Shown here in pieces: positions 35,612 to 43,887 of a DNA stretch of 64,000 nucleotides. Position 1 is the stretch's first letter; each line of letters starts with the position of its first letter. A model generated the notes under the pieces. It searched no databases. It was not told the DNA's origin and was given only the letters and a program-made list of their open reading frames with translations. Origin of the DNA: an uncultured Eubacterium sp. (GTDB lineage: Bacteria; Bacillota; Clostridia; Lachnospirales; Lachnospiraceae); the NCBI GenBank assembly GCA_910584345.1, contig CAJTZX010000001.1, forward strand, positions 62,001-126,000, read 5' to 3'. The position numbers and the translations under genes are program-made.

Positions 35612-35864
35612 AGTAAAATGTTTATCATGTGGATCAGAAAATTTGATTGCTATGGAATTGGAATGTACCGGCTCTTATGAGAGAACCATGGGACTCGAAT
35701 TAGAACATCTGGCAACATTCGATGACTGCTGTTCCTCTTGCGGTAACCCCATCGCTGTGCAAATAGAATTATGGGAATATCCGGAAGGAACGGTTGACGC
35801 CTATGCCGTCCGATTAGAAGGCGCAGAAGAAATAGAAAAACCTGTATTTATTCAGGAAATATAA
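35589..35864 (+). CDS. Small zinc-ribbon protein of the ATPase cassette
   Basis: A 91-residue protein overlapping the previous gene by 23 bases. Two cysteine pairs, CLSCGS (11, 14) and CCSSCGN (48, 51), form a plausible zinc ribbon, with a beta-rich region between and after them (IAVQIELWEYPEG). The C-terminus is acidic. No family name can be given. An ATAGGCGC stretch is the only weak ribosome-site candidate, so translation may be coupled. Third and last gene of the cassette; a hairpin follows. Confidence 0.75.
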   Translation: MNIKIPYKVKCLSCGSENLIAMELECTGSYERTMGLELEHLATFDDCCSSCGNPIAVQIELWEYPEGTVDAYAVRLEGAEEIEKPVFIQEI

Positions 35865-35889
35865 CTGTGCCACTTCATATTTTCCAAAC

Positions 35890-35948
35890 ATGCATCCTCT
35901 ATTCCTAACCCCAACAAACAGTCTTACCGAATAGAGAATGCATATTTT
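35890..35948 (+). terminator. Terminator of the ATPase cassette
   Basis: Stem ATGCATCCTCTATTC / GAATAGAGAATGCAT with a two-base internal mismatch and a ~24-nt loop, followed by ATTTTTC. Confidence 0.7.
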
Positions 35949-36008
35949 TCAATTACTTTCATCGCATTCATCATTCATGACCCATCCTGCGATTCCTATC
36001 GTTTGCCA

Positions 36009-36731
36009 TCAGAGCATCACCTGCTGTTTACACAGCATCCTATATGCCACAGCCATCAGCCCTGCTGAAATAAGAACTGCTGCCATCAATATTCCGCCTT
36101 CTGAAAATCCGTAAAACAAATCCACAACTCTTCTGCATATACGCGAAAACGCATGATCCTGTCCGCTTTCCAGCATACGTCCAATTCGCTGGCCACCGAT
36201 ACAGACAGTCATCCATAAAACCCAGAAAATCGTATAAGCCTTATTCCCATATTTTAAAAACAATGCTCCCATCACCGCATTTAACGCAACAACTGCCATA
36301 CAAACCGATACCATATATTTCCATTGAAAAAGAAACTGCAAATCCACTTCAATTTGTATTCCTGCATAAGCAATCTGCATGATCCATTTTTCCAATAAAC
36401 AAAATAAGTATGCGATCCATACTCCTAAAATATTTTGGAGAAACGCAAACCCAAACAGCGCAGGCAGCAAACGTCTGCGGGACATCCCCATACTAACCAG
36501 TATATTAAAATACAGCGGCAGGCTGCTCATTCCCAGAAACACCATAAGCATCATCGGAACAGCTATCGCCATGACCGTACCTAACGGAAAAATACTATCT
36601 TTTTCTCCCATCCCATAAACTGCAATCACCATCATAAGCTCTCCCAGCAGGAACGCTCCTAATTCCAATCCCGGAACCAGCACGATCTCATCCCACCGCA
36701 GGCAAAATTGCTTTTTTATATCACCAAACAT
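36009..36731 (-). CDS. ABC transporter membrane protein (second permease of GntR operon)
   Basis: About 240 residues from the ATG at 36731, seven bases after GGAGGA. About six membrane helices with little else: FLLGELMMVIAVYGM, MMLMVFLGMSSLPLYFNILV, and a late GGILMAAVLISAGLMAVAY. A SMGMSRRRLLPALFG cytoplasmic loop is typical of small ABC-2-like permeases. It is the last gene of the YtrA-type operon; the substrate is not known. Confidence 0.75.
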   Translation of the reverse strand: MFGDIKKQFCLRWDEIVLVPGLELGAFLLGELMMVIAVYGMGEKDSIFPLGTVMAIAVPMMLMVFLGMSSLPLYFNILVSMGMSRRRLLPALFGFAFLQNILGVWIAYLFCLLEKWIMQIAYAGIQIEVDLQFLFQWKYMVSVCMAVVALNAVMGALFLKYGNKAYTIFWVLWMTVCIGGQRIGRMLESGQDHAFSRICRRVVDLFYGFSEGGILMAAVLISAGLMAVAYRMLCKQQVML

Positions 36732-36755
36732 TCGCAACTCCTCCAATTTTATATG

Positions 36756-37421
36756 TTATGTTCTTACTTCAAATTTTCTGATCATACGCCAGCTTCCCAT
36801 ATTCGCTGCAACAGAGATGATACTGCCGACAGCCAAAATGCTCCACTGCATTGTCTGTATCCGGCCCTGACCATCTATAAACTTCAAAAACCAGATTTTT
36901 TCGAATTCCCCTCCATAAGCGACTGCAAATCCGGTCGCACCGCAGATAAAGGCAACTCCTATCGTTATTGCGATATATACTGCTTTTCCCCACTTAACAG
37001 AAGCAATGCCTAACAATTTTGATATTCCCTCTACAGTCAGAAAAAAAGCAATCATGCAGACAATATCCGGCTGCTCGATATGCATCAGACTCCCCATAAG
37101 CCAGTACGACAGCAAACATTCTGTCATAATCAGGGCATTCATCAAAAGATTTCCCATAAATGCATGTTTTCTAAGACATCCAAACGAAATGGGAGTCGAA
37201 TAATAATACCCTGCGGATGAAATTCCTGTTGTAAACAATATAATGAATGCAATGCCAATCACAGTGTTTGGGATCGAATGAAGCAACTCCTGAATATTAT
37301 CTCCTTGAATCAACCATATATAAGCCGACATTGCGACGCCTAAAGCTGCCGCTGTGAGAACATAGCGTTCTGCCTGCATGATAAAATACCAGAACGCACA
37401 CCTCCATCCACCTTTTCTCAT
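36756..37421 (-). CDS. ABC transporter membrane protein (first permease of GntR operon)
   Basis: About 221 residues. The ATG at 37421 overlaps the ATPase stop by four bases and has GGAGA upstream. About six membrane helices; the segment SPISFGCLRKHAFMGNLLMNALI... resembles a permease coupling region (GxxRKxxFxGNLL). With the neighbouring 240-residue permease and the ATPase it probably forms an exporter or a stress-response transporter. Confidence 0.78.
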   Translation of the reverse strand: MRKGGWRCAFWYFIMQAERYVLTAAALGVAMSAYIWLIQGDNIQELLHSIPNTVIGIAFIILFTTGISSAGYYYSTPISFGCLRKHAFMGNLLMNALIMTECLLSYWLMGSLMHIEQPDIVCMIAFFLTVEGISKLLGIASVKWGKAVYIAITIGVAFICGATGFAVAYGGEFEKIWFLKFIDGQGRIQTMQWSILAVGSIISVAANMGSWRMIRKFEVRT

Positions 37422-38293
37422 ACTGCATTCTCCTCTCCACACACCGCCAGAAACAACTCCTGCAGACTGACAGGCTGAATGGTTACATCATATCCGTTTG
37501 CTATCTCCTGTCCTTTTTCCAATATCACTGTCACCCCTTTGCTCCGTCCCATTTTATTGACACGATGCATCGTAAGTCCTGCACATGCCGCATCCACATC
37601 TTCTGCATTCCCGCTGACATGGAAGCTGCGGCTCAATAAATCCTGCGTATTTTCTTTGCAGACAACCATACCTTCCTTTAAAATAATAACTTCTTCAAAC
37701 ACATCCGCAGCTTCTTCGATAATATGTGTGCTAATGATAAATGTCCGTCCGGTATTCGTATATTCTTCTAGTATCAGCCTGTAAAACTGCTCTCTGGCCA
37801 CTACATCCAAGCCGGCAACAGGTTCATCCATAATGGTAATATCTGCTTTGCTCGCCAAGGCAACAATGACCGTTACCATACTCATCATGCCTTTGGATAT
37901 TTTAGAAATTCTTTTTTTTACATCCAGATGAAATAAGTTTATTAGCTGCTCTGCCATCTGCTTATCCCATTTCGGATAGAAAATTGACGCTGTTTTTAAA
38001 TACTCCTTTATTTTCATCGTATTGGGGCCAAATGTCGTCGCAGCATTGAGCTCTCTGGAAAAGCATAAATGATCCAACGCTTTCTGATTTTCCCAGACAG
38101 GCATCCCATCATAAGTAACCGTTCCGCCTGTCACCGGATTTTGCGCTGTCATAACCGATAAAAGCGTTGTTTTTCCGGCTCCATTCCTTCCAATCAGACC
38201 ATAGATTTTTCCATGTTCAATTTCCAGATTAATATTTTTTAATACGTCTGTTTTATTATATGTTTTTACAATATTTTCACATTTTAAACTCAT
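37418..38293 (-). CDS. ABC transporter ATPase (YtrB/EcsA-like)
   Basis: About 291 residues from the ATG at 38293, six bases after GGAGG. Walker A is GLIGRNGAGKTTLLSVMTA, Walker B is ITIMDEPVAGLDVVAR and the switch is FIISTHIIEEAADVFEE. The signature is degenerate (ISKGMMSMVTVIVALAS, lacking the LSGG core), as is common in YtrB-like ATPases. It lies downstream of a GntR/YtrA regulator, the usual arrangement for operons induced by cell-wall antibiotics in Firmicutes. Confidence 0.9.
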   Translation of the reverse strand: MSLKCENIVKTYNKTDVLKNINLEIEHGKIYGLIGRNGAGKTTLLSVMTAQNPVTGGTVTYDGMPVWENQKALDHLCFSRELNAATTFGPNTMKIKEYLKTASIFYPKWDKQMAEQLINLFHLDVKKRISKISKGMMSMVTVIVALASKADITIMDEPVAGLDVVAREQFYRLILEEYTNTGRTFIISTHIIEEAADVFEEVIILKEGMVVCKENTQDLLSRSFHVSGNAEDVDAACAGLTMHRVNKMGRSKGVTVILEKGQEIANGYDVTIQPVSLQELFLAVCGEENAV

Positions 38294-38362
38294 TGAATCC
38301 TCCAATCCTGTGCTCTGTACAAATCCTTAAGCACATGTTTCATCATCTTTCACGCTGCTGTT

Positions 38363-38752
38363 TCAGCTTTCAGCTGACGGCTGTTTTCGGCGCCTTATCA
38401 TCTCAATCAATTCCTCCTGACTGATTCCAAGACTGGCAGCCTCTACAAGCAGCGACTTGATAAAATTTTCATAAAATGCATCTTTCCGTTTCTTTTTTAC
38501 AGCCTGTTTCGCGCCTTGTGTGACAAACATCCCAATTCCTCTTTTCTTGTACAAAATCCCCTCATCTACAAGCAGATTGATTCCTTTTGCCGCTGTTGCC
38601 GGGTTAATCTTAAAAAACTTTGCCAGTTCATTCGTGCTGGGTACTTTTTCCTCTTCTAAAAGAACATCCCTTAGAATATCATTCTCAATCATTTCACTGA
38701 TCTGCAAATAAATCGATTTTTCCTGATTTAAGATCTCATTCAAACATTTCAC
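38363..38752 (-). CDS. GntR-family (YtrA subfamily) transcriptional regulator
   Basis: A 129-residue protein with an N-terminal winged helix (SIYLQISEMIENDILRDVL, then EEKVPSTNELAKFFKINPATAAKGINLLVDEGILYKKRGIGMFV) and a short C-terminal helical tail. The size and lack of a large effector domain fit the YtrA subfamily, which represses ABC transporter operons. AGAGAGGTGAA precedes the ATG. First gene of a four-gene operon. Confidence 0.93.
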   Translation of the reverse strand: MKCLNEILNQEKSIYLQISEMIENDILRDVLLEEEKVPSTNELAKFFKINPATAAKGINLLVDEGILYKKRGIGMFVTQGAKQAVKKKRKDAFYENFIKSLLVEAASLGISQEELIEMIRRRKQPSAES

Positions 38753-38928
38753 CTCTCTCCTATCACTTTTCCTATATTTAAATACTTTGGCTTTCTCCTA
38801 TACAATTTCTTCTTTCGAACCTCTGATTTTATAGTCTGCATGGTTACATGGTTTAATGGTTCATTACTTATGTAATTAACTATATCACCTTGAGATTATT
38901 TTGTCAATCATTTATTCTTTTATATAAC

Positions 38929-38962
38929 AATAACCCCGAAAGCAGATGCTTTCGGGGTTATT
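38929..38962. terminator. Strong hairpin in the 38.75-39.02 kb gap
   Basis: 16-bp perfect stem AATAACCCCGAAAGCA / TGCTTTCGGGGTTATT with a 2-nt loop. It lies between the nuclease remnant (minus) and the GntR operon start. On the minus strand it is followed by GTTATATAAAAG and on the plus strand by GATTCCTTATTTC, so it could insulate the GntR promoter. The remaining bases of the gap are AT-rich, with nothing else seen. Confidence 0.7.
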
Positions 38963-39021
38963 GATTCCTTATTTCTTTTCCATATTTTCTTTATCCGGTT
39001 TCCCAAGATTTTGAAACCACA

Positions 39022-39356
39022 TTAAACAACCGCTTCTACGATCCTCTTTTCGTTTACTATTATTTCCTGAACACCGACCTGTTTTTTCTTATTAAAATTA
39101 AAACTGAGTAAATAACCGATATCTTGCTGATAATCTTTCAAATAATCTGCAAGCTGACATTCCCTCGTAAATGATATTCATTTCCTCTCCATATTTTAGT
39201 TTCAACAATAAATTGCTCTCCCCGATAGTCAATAATGATATCCGTCCTCCCAAGACTTCTGTCACGTACTTCAACATAGTAATTTCCCGTACCATTAATA
39301 ATTGGCCGCAGATAAAGAAGAAAATATCTTCTTCCTCTAAGAATGCTGACTAACAT
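39022..39356 (-). pseudogene. PD-(D/E)XK nuclease-type protein remnant (DUF1703-like C-terminus), frameshifted
   Basis: One frame (39356 to about 39170) encodes INGTGNYYVEVRDRSLGRTD, then IIIDYRGEQFIVETKIWRGN, the core of a PD-(D/E)XK nuclease (the D, then E-T-K). After the glycine of HLRG, the reading continues in another frame to a stop at 39022 with QLADYLKDYQQDIGYLLSFN and IIVNEKRIVEAVV, the usual family end. One indel near 39165-39170 separates them. The ~400-residue AAA-ATPase-like N-terminal part of the family is absent, since the sequence upstream of 39356 is the GH3 terminator. A dead fragment of a gene that is often multicopy in gut Firmicutes and Bacteroidetes. Confidence 0.75.
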
Positions 39357-39389
39357 TTTTCTATTTTGTTTTCCACCATAAGTATAAAA

Positions 39390-39419
39390 AATAAGCCTTC
39401 CACAATCAGAAGGCTTATT
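39390..39419 (-). terminator. Terminator of the beta-glucan operon
   Basis: 11-bp perfect stem AATAAGCCTTC / GAAGGCTTATT with an 8-nt loop, followed on the minus strand by TTTTTATA. It lies 36 bp past the GH3 stop. Confidence 0.88.
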
Positions 39420-39455
39420 TCATATTCAGATAACTTTCACATACTTACCGTTTCG

Positions 39456-41933
39456 TTATACATTCAGCTTCCGCACAAGCGCTAATACACGTCCTGCACA
39501 TTCGCGTACAGCTTTCTCAGAAAGCTCACCCCGCTCAAATGCTTTTCGTATTTCAGCTTCGTCACTGCCATTCCCTGGCATAATGACATCATTACCGGCA
39601 GCGGCACACTGCCACGGCACGCTGCCGTCTTCTGGCACTGTTGTATTCCAGTCAGACATCATCACTCCGTCAAATCCCCACTCGTTTCTTGCAATCGTTG
39701 TACACAAATCTTTACTGTTTGCTGCATGTGTCCCATTGATCTGATTATACGATGTCATAATTGCTGCAGGCGCACTGTTCTTTACAGCTATCTCAAAACC
39801 ACGCAGATAAATTTCCCGCAGTGTCCGTTCAGATACACAGACATCTACTCCCATCCGGTTGTCTTCCTGATTATTGCATGCAAAATGTTTGATCGTTACA
39901 CCACATCTTCCATCTTCCTGCACCCCTTGCGTCACTGCTGCCGCCAACATTCCCGATAAATACGGATCTTCAGAAAAATATTCAAAATTACGCCCACACA
40001 AAGGATTTCTATGAATATTCATCCCAGGCGCCAGCCAAAGATCTACATGAAATTCTTTCATTTCAGCAGCAATTGCCCTGCCGAACTGCTTCATCAGCTC
40101 CAGATCCCAGGTCTGTGCCAACAGCGTTCCAACTGGAAATGCCGTACAATATTGGTAATATACATCGGCTCCTTTATGGTATTCCATCGGCTCCAAAAAA
40201 CCGTTTTCCAACGATCCGAGAACCCCTACACCATATACCGTATCTGTTGCTTTGTCTACCTCATAGCTCTGACGCAGACGGATTCCTGCCGGGCCGTCTG
40301 CCATAATAAGCGAACGAACCCCATAGCTTTCTTCGAGCGCTTCTGTCGTCTCTCCTGCGGAACCCGGCACACGGGTTCCGGCAGAACCAAGCGTACTGGC
40401 GCCCTGCGTGATATTTCCATACAGCAGCGGTATGAGCTGCTGCACAGAAAGCTCTTTTTCCAGCGAATTTGAACGGCTCTCTGCTGCTCTTTTTTCTGTA
40501 TGTTTCCTACATTCTGCTTTTGGTTCAAAGATAATAACCGGAATATTTTCTGCTTCTGCCACAGAAATTCTCTCTCCGGCCTTTTTTCGATCCGGCTCTG
40601 TCTGGCATATCTCATGAAAATCCAAAGTTGTTTTGCATAAATCGTTCGTTTGTTCAAGCGTCACCTGTTCCGCAACTTCCAGCACTGCAGCCGGCTTCAG
40701 ATCGTACAGATGTTTTCCAATCCATACAATATACTTTCCGGCCTCAACCACCCATGCATGTATCTTTTCAGAAAATACTGCCAGCTGTTTCTGATGCACT
40801 GCAACCGTAAGCTTCTGTTCCTGATGGGGCTTTAACAGACTTGTTTTCGCAAAACCGGACAATCTGTGAAATTCCTTTTCCAAACCTGTCTGCGGCATTG
40901 TTATATATACTTGCACAACTTCTTTGGCCGCATAGGTATCTCCCATATTTTTTACAGCAGCCTGGATTTCAAATCCGCCGTCGGTGATCTGTATTCCTTC
41001 GCATTTCGTCGAAAATTGTGTATAAGATAACCCATAACCAAACGGAAACAAAGGCTGTATTCCAAAACTGTCAAAATAACGGTATCCGACATATATTCCT
41101 TCCCGATATTCTTCTTTTTCTAAATTTCCGTTTAAATGGCTAAACTCATCTGCATACGGATAATCTTCATAATGCTTCGCCCATGTCGCTGTGAGTCTGC
41201 CACCAGGCGTAATTTTCCCATACAATACATCTGCAGCCGCACGTCCGCCCTCCTGACCAGGCAGCGATATCTGCAGTACCGCACAGATATTCTGCATCTC
41301 CTGCAAAATATCTGCCAATTCCACAGGCGCCCCTACATTTAAAATCAATGCAATTGGAATCTGCATTTGATTCAAATAACAAAGATCTTCTTTCTCTTTT
41401 TCGCTTAAGTAGTAATCGCCTGCCGTTTTGGTTCGATCCTTTCCTTCTCCGGAAATACGGCTTAATACATAAATTACAGCCTGAGCGCCTGTCAGATCTT
41501 CCTCGGTAATCTTACGTCCCTGCGGCATGGAAAAAGGATTTACCGCGTACGCATCAAATGGATTATCGACTTTTTTTGCATCGTCTAAAATCTTTTTTTT
41601 CCATTCGTTTCTTGCAGTTACATAGCGGTTCCGGTAATCGGCCAGCCAGTTATTACTTGTAATGGTAATGCCGGCCTCCTGCAATCCACTGTAAACAGAA
41701 ATATTTTCCCTGTTATTTACATCGCCGGAACCAATCCCGCCCTTTACCGTCTTTGCTGCGCCGCTGCCAAACAACGCAACCGGAACATCGTCTTTTAATG
41801 GCAGCATCCCTTCATTTTTCAGCAGCACAAATCCTTCAGCCGCCATTTCCCTGGCCAGCCTGCCATGTGCAAGCTCTCGGTCGGAAGGATTCGGATTTTT
41901 TGTACCACTGTGAAATCTTTGATTGAGATCCAT
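39456..41933 (-). CDS. GH3 beta-glucosidase with permuted domain order
   Basis: An 825-residue protein. The usual GH3 C-terminal domain comes first (EMAAEGFVLLKNEGMLPL, then GGRLTATWAKHYEDYP and PLFPFGYGLSYTQF), followed by a fibronectin-III-like domain (~300-400). The catalytic N-type barrel comes last (~510-825): MADGPAGIRLRQSYEVDK, GRNFEYFSEDPYLSG, VTIKHFACNNQEDNRM and the nucleophile motif MMSDWN near 757. This inverted order is known from Ruminococcus and Butyrivibrio beta-glucosidases. No signal peptide, so it is cytoplasmic: it releases glucose from imported beta-gluco-oligosaccharides. Last gene of the ABC operon; AGGAGGAG site. Confidence 0.92.
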   Translation of the reverse strand: MDLNQRFHSGTKNPNPSDRELAHGRLAREMAAEGFVLLKNEGMLPLKDDVPVALFGSGAAKTVKGGIGSGDVNNRENISVYSGLQEAGITITSNNWLADYRNRYVTARNEWKKKILDDAKKVDNPFDAYAVNPFSMPQGRKITEEDLTGAQAVIYVLSRISGEGKDRTKTAGDYYLSEKEKEDLCYLNQMQIPIALILNVGAPVELADILQEMQNICAVLQISLPGQEGGRAAADVLYGKITPGGRLTATWAKHYEDYPYADEFSHLNGNLEKEEYREGIYVGYRYFDSFGIQPLFPFGYGLSYTQFSTKCEGIQITDGGFEIQAAVKNMGDTYAAKEVVQVYITMPQTGLEKEFHRLSGFAKTSLLKPHQEQKLTVAVHQKQLAVFSEKIHAWVVEAGKYIVWIGKHLYDLKPAAVLEVAEQVTLEQTNDLCKTTLDFHEICQTEPDRKKAGERISVAEAENIPVIIFEPKAECRKHTEKRAAESRSNSLEKELSVQQLIPLLYGNITQGASTLGSAGTRVPGSAGETTEALEESYGVRSLIMADGPAGIRLRQSYEVDKATDTVYGVGVLGSLENGFLEPMEYHKGADVYYQYCTAFPVGTLLAQTWDLELMKQFGRAIAAEMKEFHVDLWLAPGMNIHRNPLCGRNFEYFSEDPYLSGMLAAAVTQGVQEDGRCGVTIKHFACNNQEDNRMGVDVCVSERTLREIYLRGFEIAVKNSAPAAIMTSYNQINGTHAANSKDLCTTIARNEWGFDGVMMSDWNTTVPEDGSVPWQCAAAGNDVIMPGNGSDEAEIRKAFERGELSEKAVRECAGRVLALVRKLNV

Positions 41934-41981
41934 AGCTCCTCCTGATTATCTCCTTGCTATCATTGCAGAAACTTCGCGTTT

Positions 41982-42827
41982 TTATTCTTTTACCCCGCCA
42001 AGCGTCACTCCTGCAATTATGTATTTTGACAACAGCAGATACACAACAATAATCGGTACAATCGCTACTGTAATCATCATATATATTTTAGCCATATCAA
42101 AATTCATATAATCTGCGCCACGCAATGTTGCAATCAGAATCGGCACCGTCATCTTATCCTTTGACTGAATGACCAGAGCCGGAACGAAATAATTGTTCCA
42201 TGATCCTACGAAAGTAAAGATCGCCTGCACTGCTATTGCCGGCTTCATAATCGGAATTACAATCCGATTAAAGGTTTTAAACTCTCCAGAGCCATCAATT
42301 CTGGCTGCTTCTACCAATGACAGTGGCAAGGACGACTGAAGGTAGCTGTACATAAAGTAAAATACAGATGGTGATGCAATAGAAGGAATAATCAGCGGCA
42401 GCAGGGAATCATACATCCCCATATTTGTAATCAACCGCAAAAATCCCATTGCAGTAACCTGTGTCGGCATAACAAGGATAGCCATAATAAATGTAAAAGC
42501 CGCCTTTTTTCCTTTAAAATCATATGCATACAATCCATATGCCGTCAATGCTGAAAAATAGGTGCAAATCGCCGCACAGCTGCCGGAAACAACCAGGCTG
42601 TTAACAATTCCTCGAAACATCGGAAATGTTCCGTCATTTGCAACATTTTTCAGATTATCAAAAAAATGTGTACCCGGCAGCGCAGAAAAACCTTTCTGGA
42701 GCTCTGCATGGGAACGCGTTGCATTGACAAACAGAATATAGAAAAAGAACAGGCACATAAACGACAAAATAATCAGTAAAATATGTGCAAATACAGTCCG
42801 CGCACGATTTGATTCATTTGCTTTCAT
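41982..42827 (-). CDS. Carbohydrate ABC transporter permease (MalG type)
   Basis: A 281-residue membrane protein with six helices. The EAA loop EAARIDGSGEFKTFNRIVIPIMKP (~185-208) is the ATPase contact of binding-protein-dependent importers, and the C-terminus ends YIIAGVTLGGVKE, typical of MalG-type sugar permeases. AAGGAGA precedes the ATG. It pairs with the MalF-type permease upstream. No ATPase gene is in the locus; a shared MsmK-type ATPase elsewhere would serve it. Confidence 0.93.
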   Translation of the reverse strand: MKANESNRARTVFAHILLIILSFMCLFFFYILFVNATRSHAELQKGFSALPGTHFFDNLKNVANDGTFPMFRGIVNSLVVSGSCAAICTYFSALTAYGLYAYDFKGKKAAFTFIMAILVMPTQVTAMGFLRLITNMGMYDSLLPLIIPSIASPSVFYFMYSYLQSSLPLSLVEAARIDGSGEFKTFNRIVIPIMKPAIAVQAIFTFVGSWNNYFVPALVIQSKDKMTVPILIATLRGADYMNFDMAKIYMMITVAIVPIIVVYLLLSKYIIAGVTLGGVKE

Positions 42828-42842
42828 AATCTTATCTCCTTC

Positions 42843-43793
42843 CTACCGTCTGGCTTTTTTTCTTGCTTTTTTTGCTGCTGCCTTTGAACCATCAGGATCA
42901 TCATTATTGGTCATTCGGTATACAACAAAACACAAAATGCCGCTGACGATAAACAGGTAAACAGACAACGAACCAGCCATACCATAATTTTTGCTCTTTA
43001 AATGGCTGTTTAAGAACATAATCAGCGTCATTGACGTACGATCCGGACTTCCCTGCCCGTTTGTAAGAATCTGTGGAACATCAAACATCTGCAGACCACC
43101 GATAATTGAAGTAATGAGTGTATAAGCAAGAATCGGACGGATAAGCGGCAGTGTAATACGGAAAAATCTCTGCATACTATTACAGCCATCCAGTTCAGAC
43201 GCTTCAAATATATCCGGACTAATACCCATAATCGCGGCCATCAGCATGATCGTTGTATTTCCAAACCACATCAGAAAATTCATCAGCCCAACAAGCGACC
43301 TTGTTCCATATACTGTACCGAGAAAATCAATCGGCTGACTTGTCAAACCTATTGACATCAAAATGGAATTAATCGGACCATTTGTAGAAAACATGGTAAA
43401 GAACAGCATTGCAAACGCAGAGGCCATAATCAGATTCGGCAAATAGATAACTACCTTGAAAAACTGTGTCCCACGTATCTTTAAGCGAGCATCTACAAAC
43501 CATGAGGCAAGCAAAAGCGCGATCACAATCTGTGGGATAAAACCTACAATCCATAAAATCATTGTATTTCCGGCATATTTAAGCATATCTGATTTCAGCA
43601 GACTGATGTAATTCTCCATCCCTATAAAATTTGGCCCAATTTCTTTGATTCCTGAGCGGTAATATTCAAAAAAACTGTATCGGATCGTATCTGCTAAAGG
43701 AATTAATGAAAAAATGAAAAAGCTGACAAAAAATGGAAGAATAAACAGATATCCCCATTTTGCATAGCTTATGCTTTTACTTCTTGTCTTCAT
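42843..43793 (-). CDS. Carbohydrate ABC transporter permease (MalF type)
   Basis: About 316 residues, ATG at 43793 (a TTG two codons earlier fits the AGAGG spacing better). Six helices; the EAA loop FEASELDGCNSMQRFFRITLPLIRP lies near 200-225. The C-terminus is a Lys/Ala/Arg-rich tail. It forms the heterodimeric channel with the MalG-type protein. It follows the binding-protein gene after an intercistronic hairpin. Confidence 0.92.
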   Translation of the reverse strand: MKTRSKSISYAKWGYLFILPFFVSFFIFSLIPLADTIRYSFFEYYRSGIKEIGPNFIGMENYISLLKSDMLKYAGNTMILWIVGFIPQIVIALLLASWFVDARLKIRGTQFFKVVIYLPNLIMASAFAMLFFTMFSTNGPINSILMSIGLTSQPIDFLGTVYGTRSLVGLMNFLMWFGNTTIMLMAAIMGISPDIFEASELDGCNSMQRFFRITLPLIRPILAYTLITSIIGGLQMFDVPQILTNGQGSPDRTSMTLIMFLNSHLKSKNYGMAGSLSVYLFIVSGILCFVVYRMTNNDDPDGSKAAAKKARKKARR

Positions 43794-43821
43794 AAACAAT
43801 CATTCCTCTCTATTTTTTATA

Positions 43822-43849
43822 AACAGCAGGGCATGCAAACCCTGCTGTT
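43822..43849 (-). terminator. Intercistronic hairpin between binding protein and permease genes
   Basis: 10-bp perfect stem AACAGCAGGG / CCCTGCTGTT, 39 bp past the binding-protein stop, followed on the minus strand by TATAAAAAATAG rather than a U-run. It looks more like an mRNA-stabilising or partly terminating element that gives more binding protein than permease, as in the mal operon. Confidence 0.6.
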
Positions 43850-43887
43850 GTTAACAAAGACCGAACTGCAGCGCTTTTATGATGAGA

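Noticed and set aside
39098..39295. 65-residue minus-strand reading frame over the nuclease remnant
   Set aside because: It is in neither of the two frames that carry the nuclease similarity, and has no family resemblance or ribosome site.
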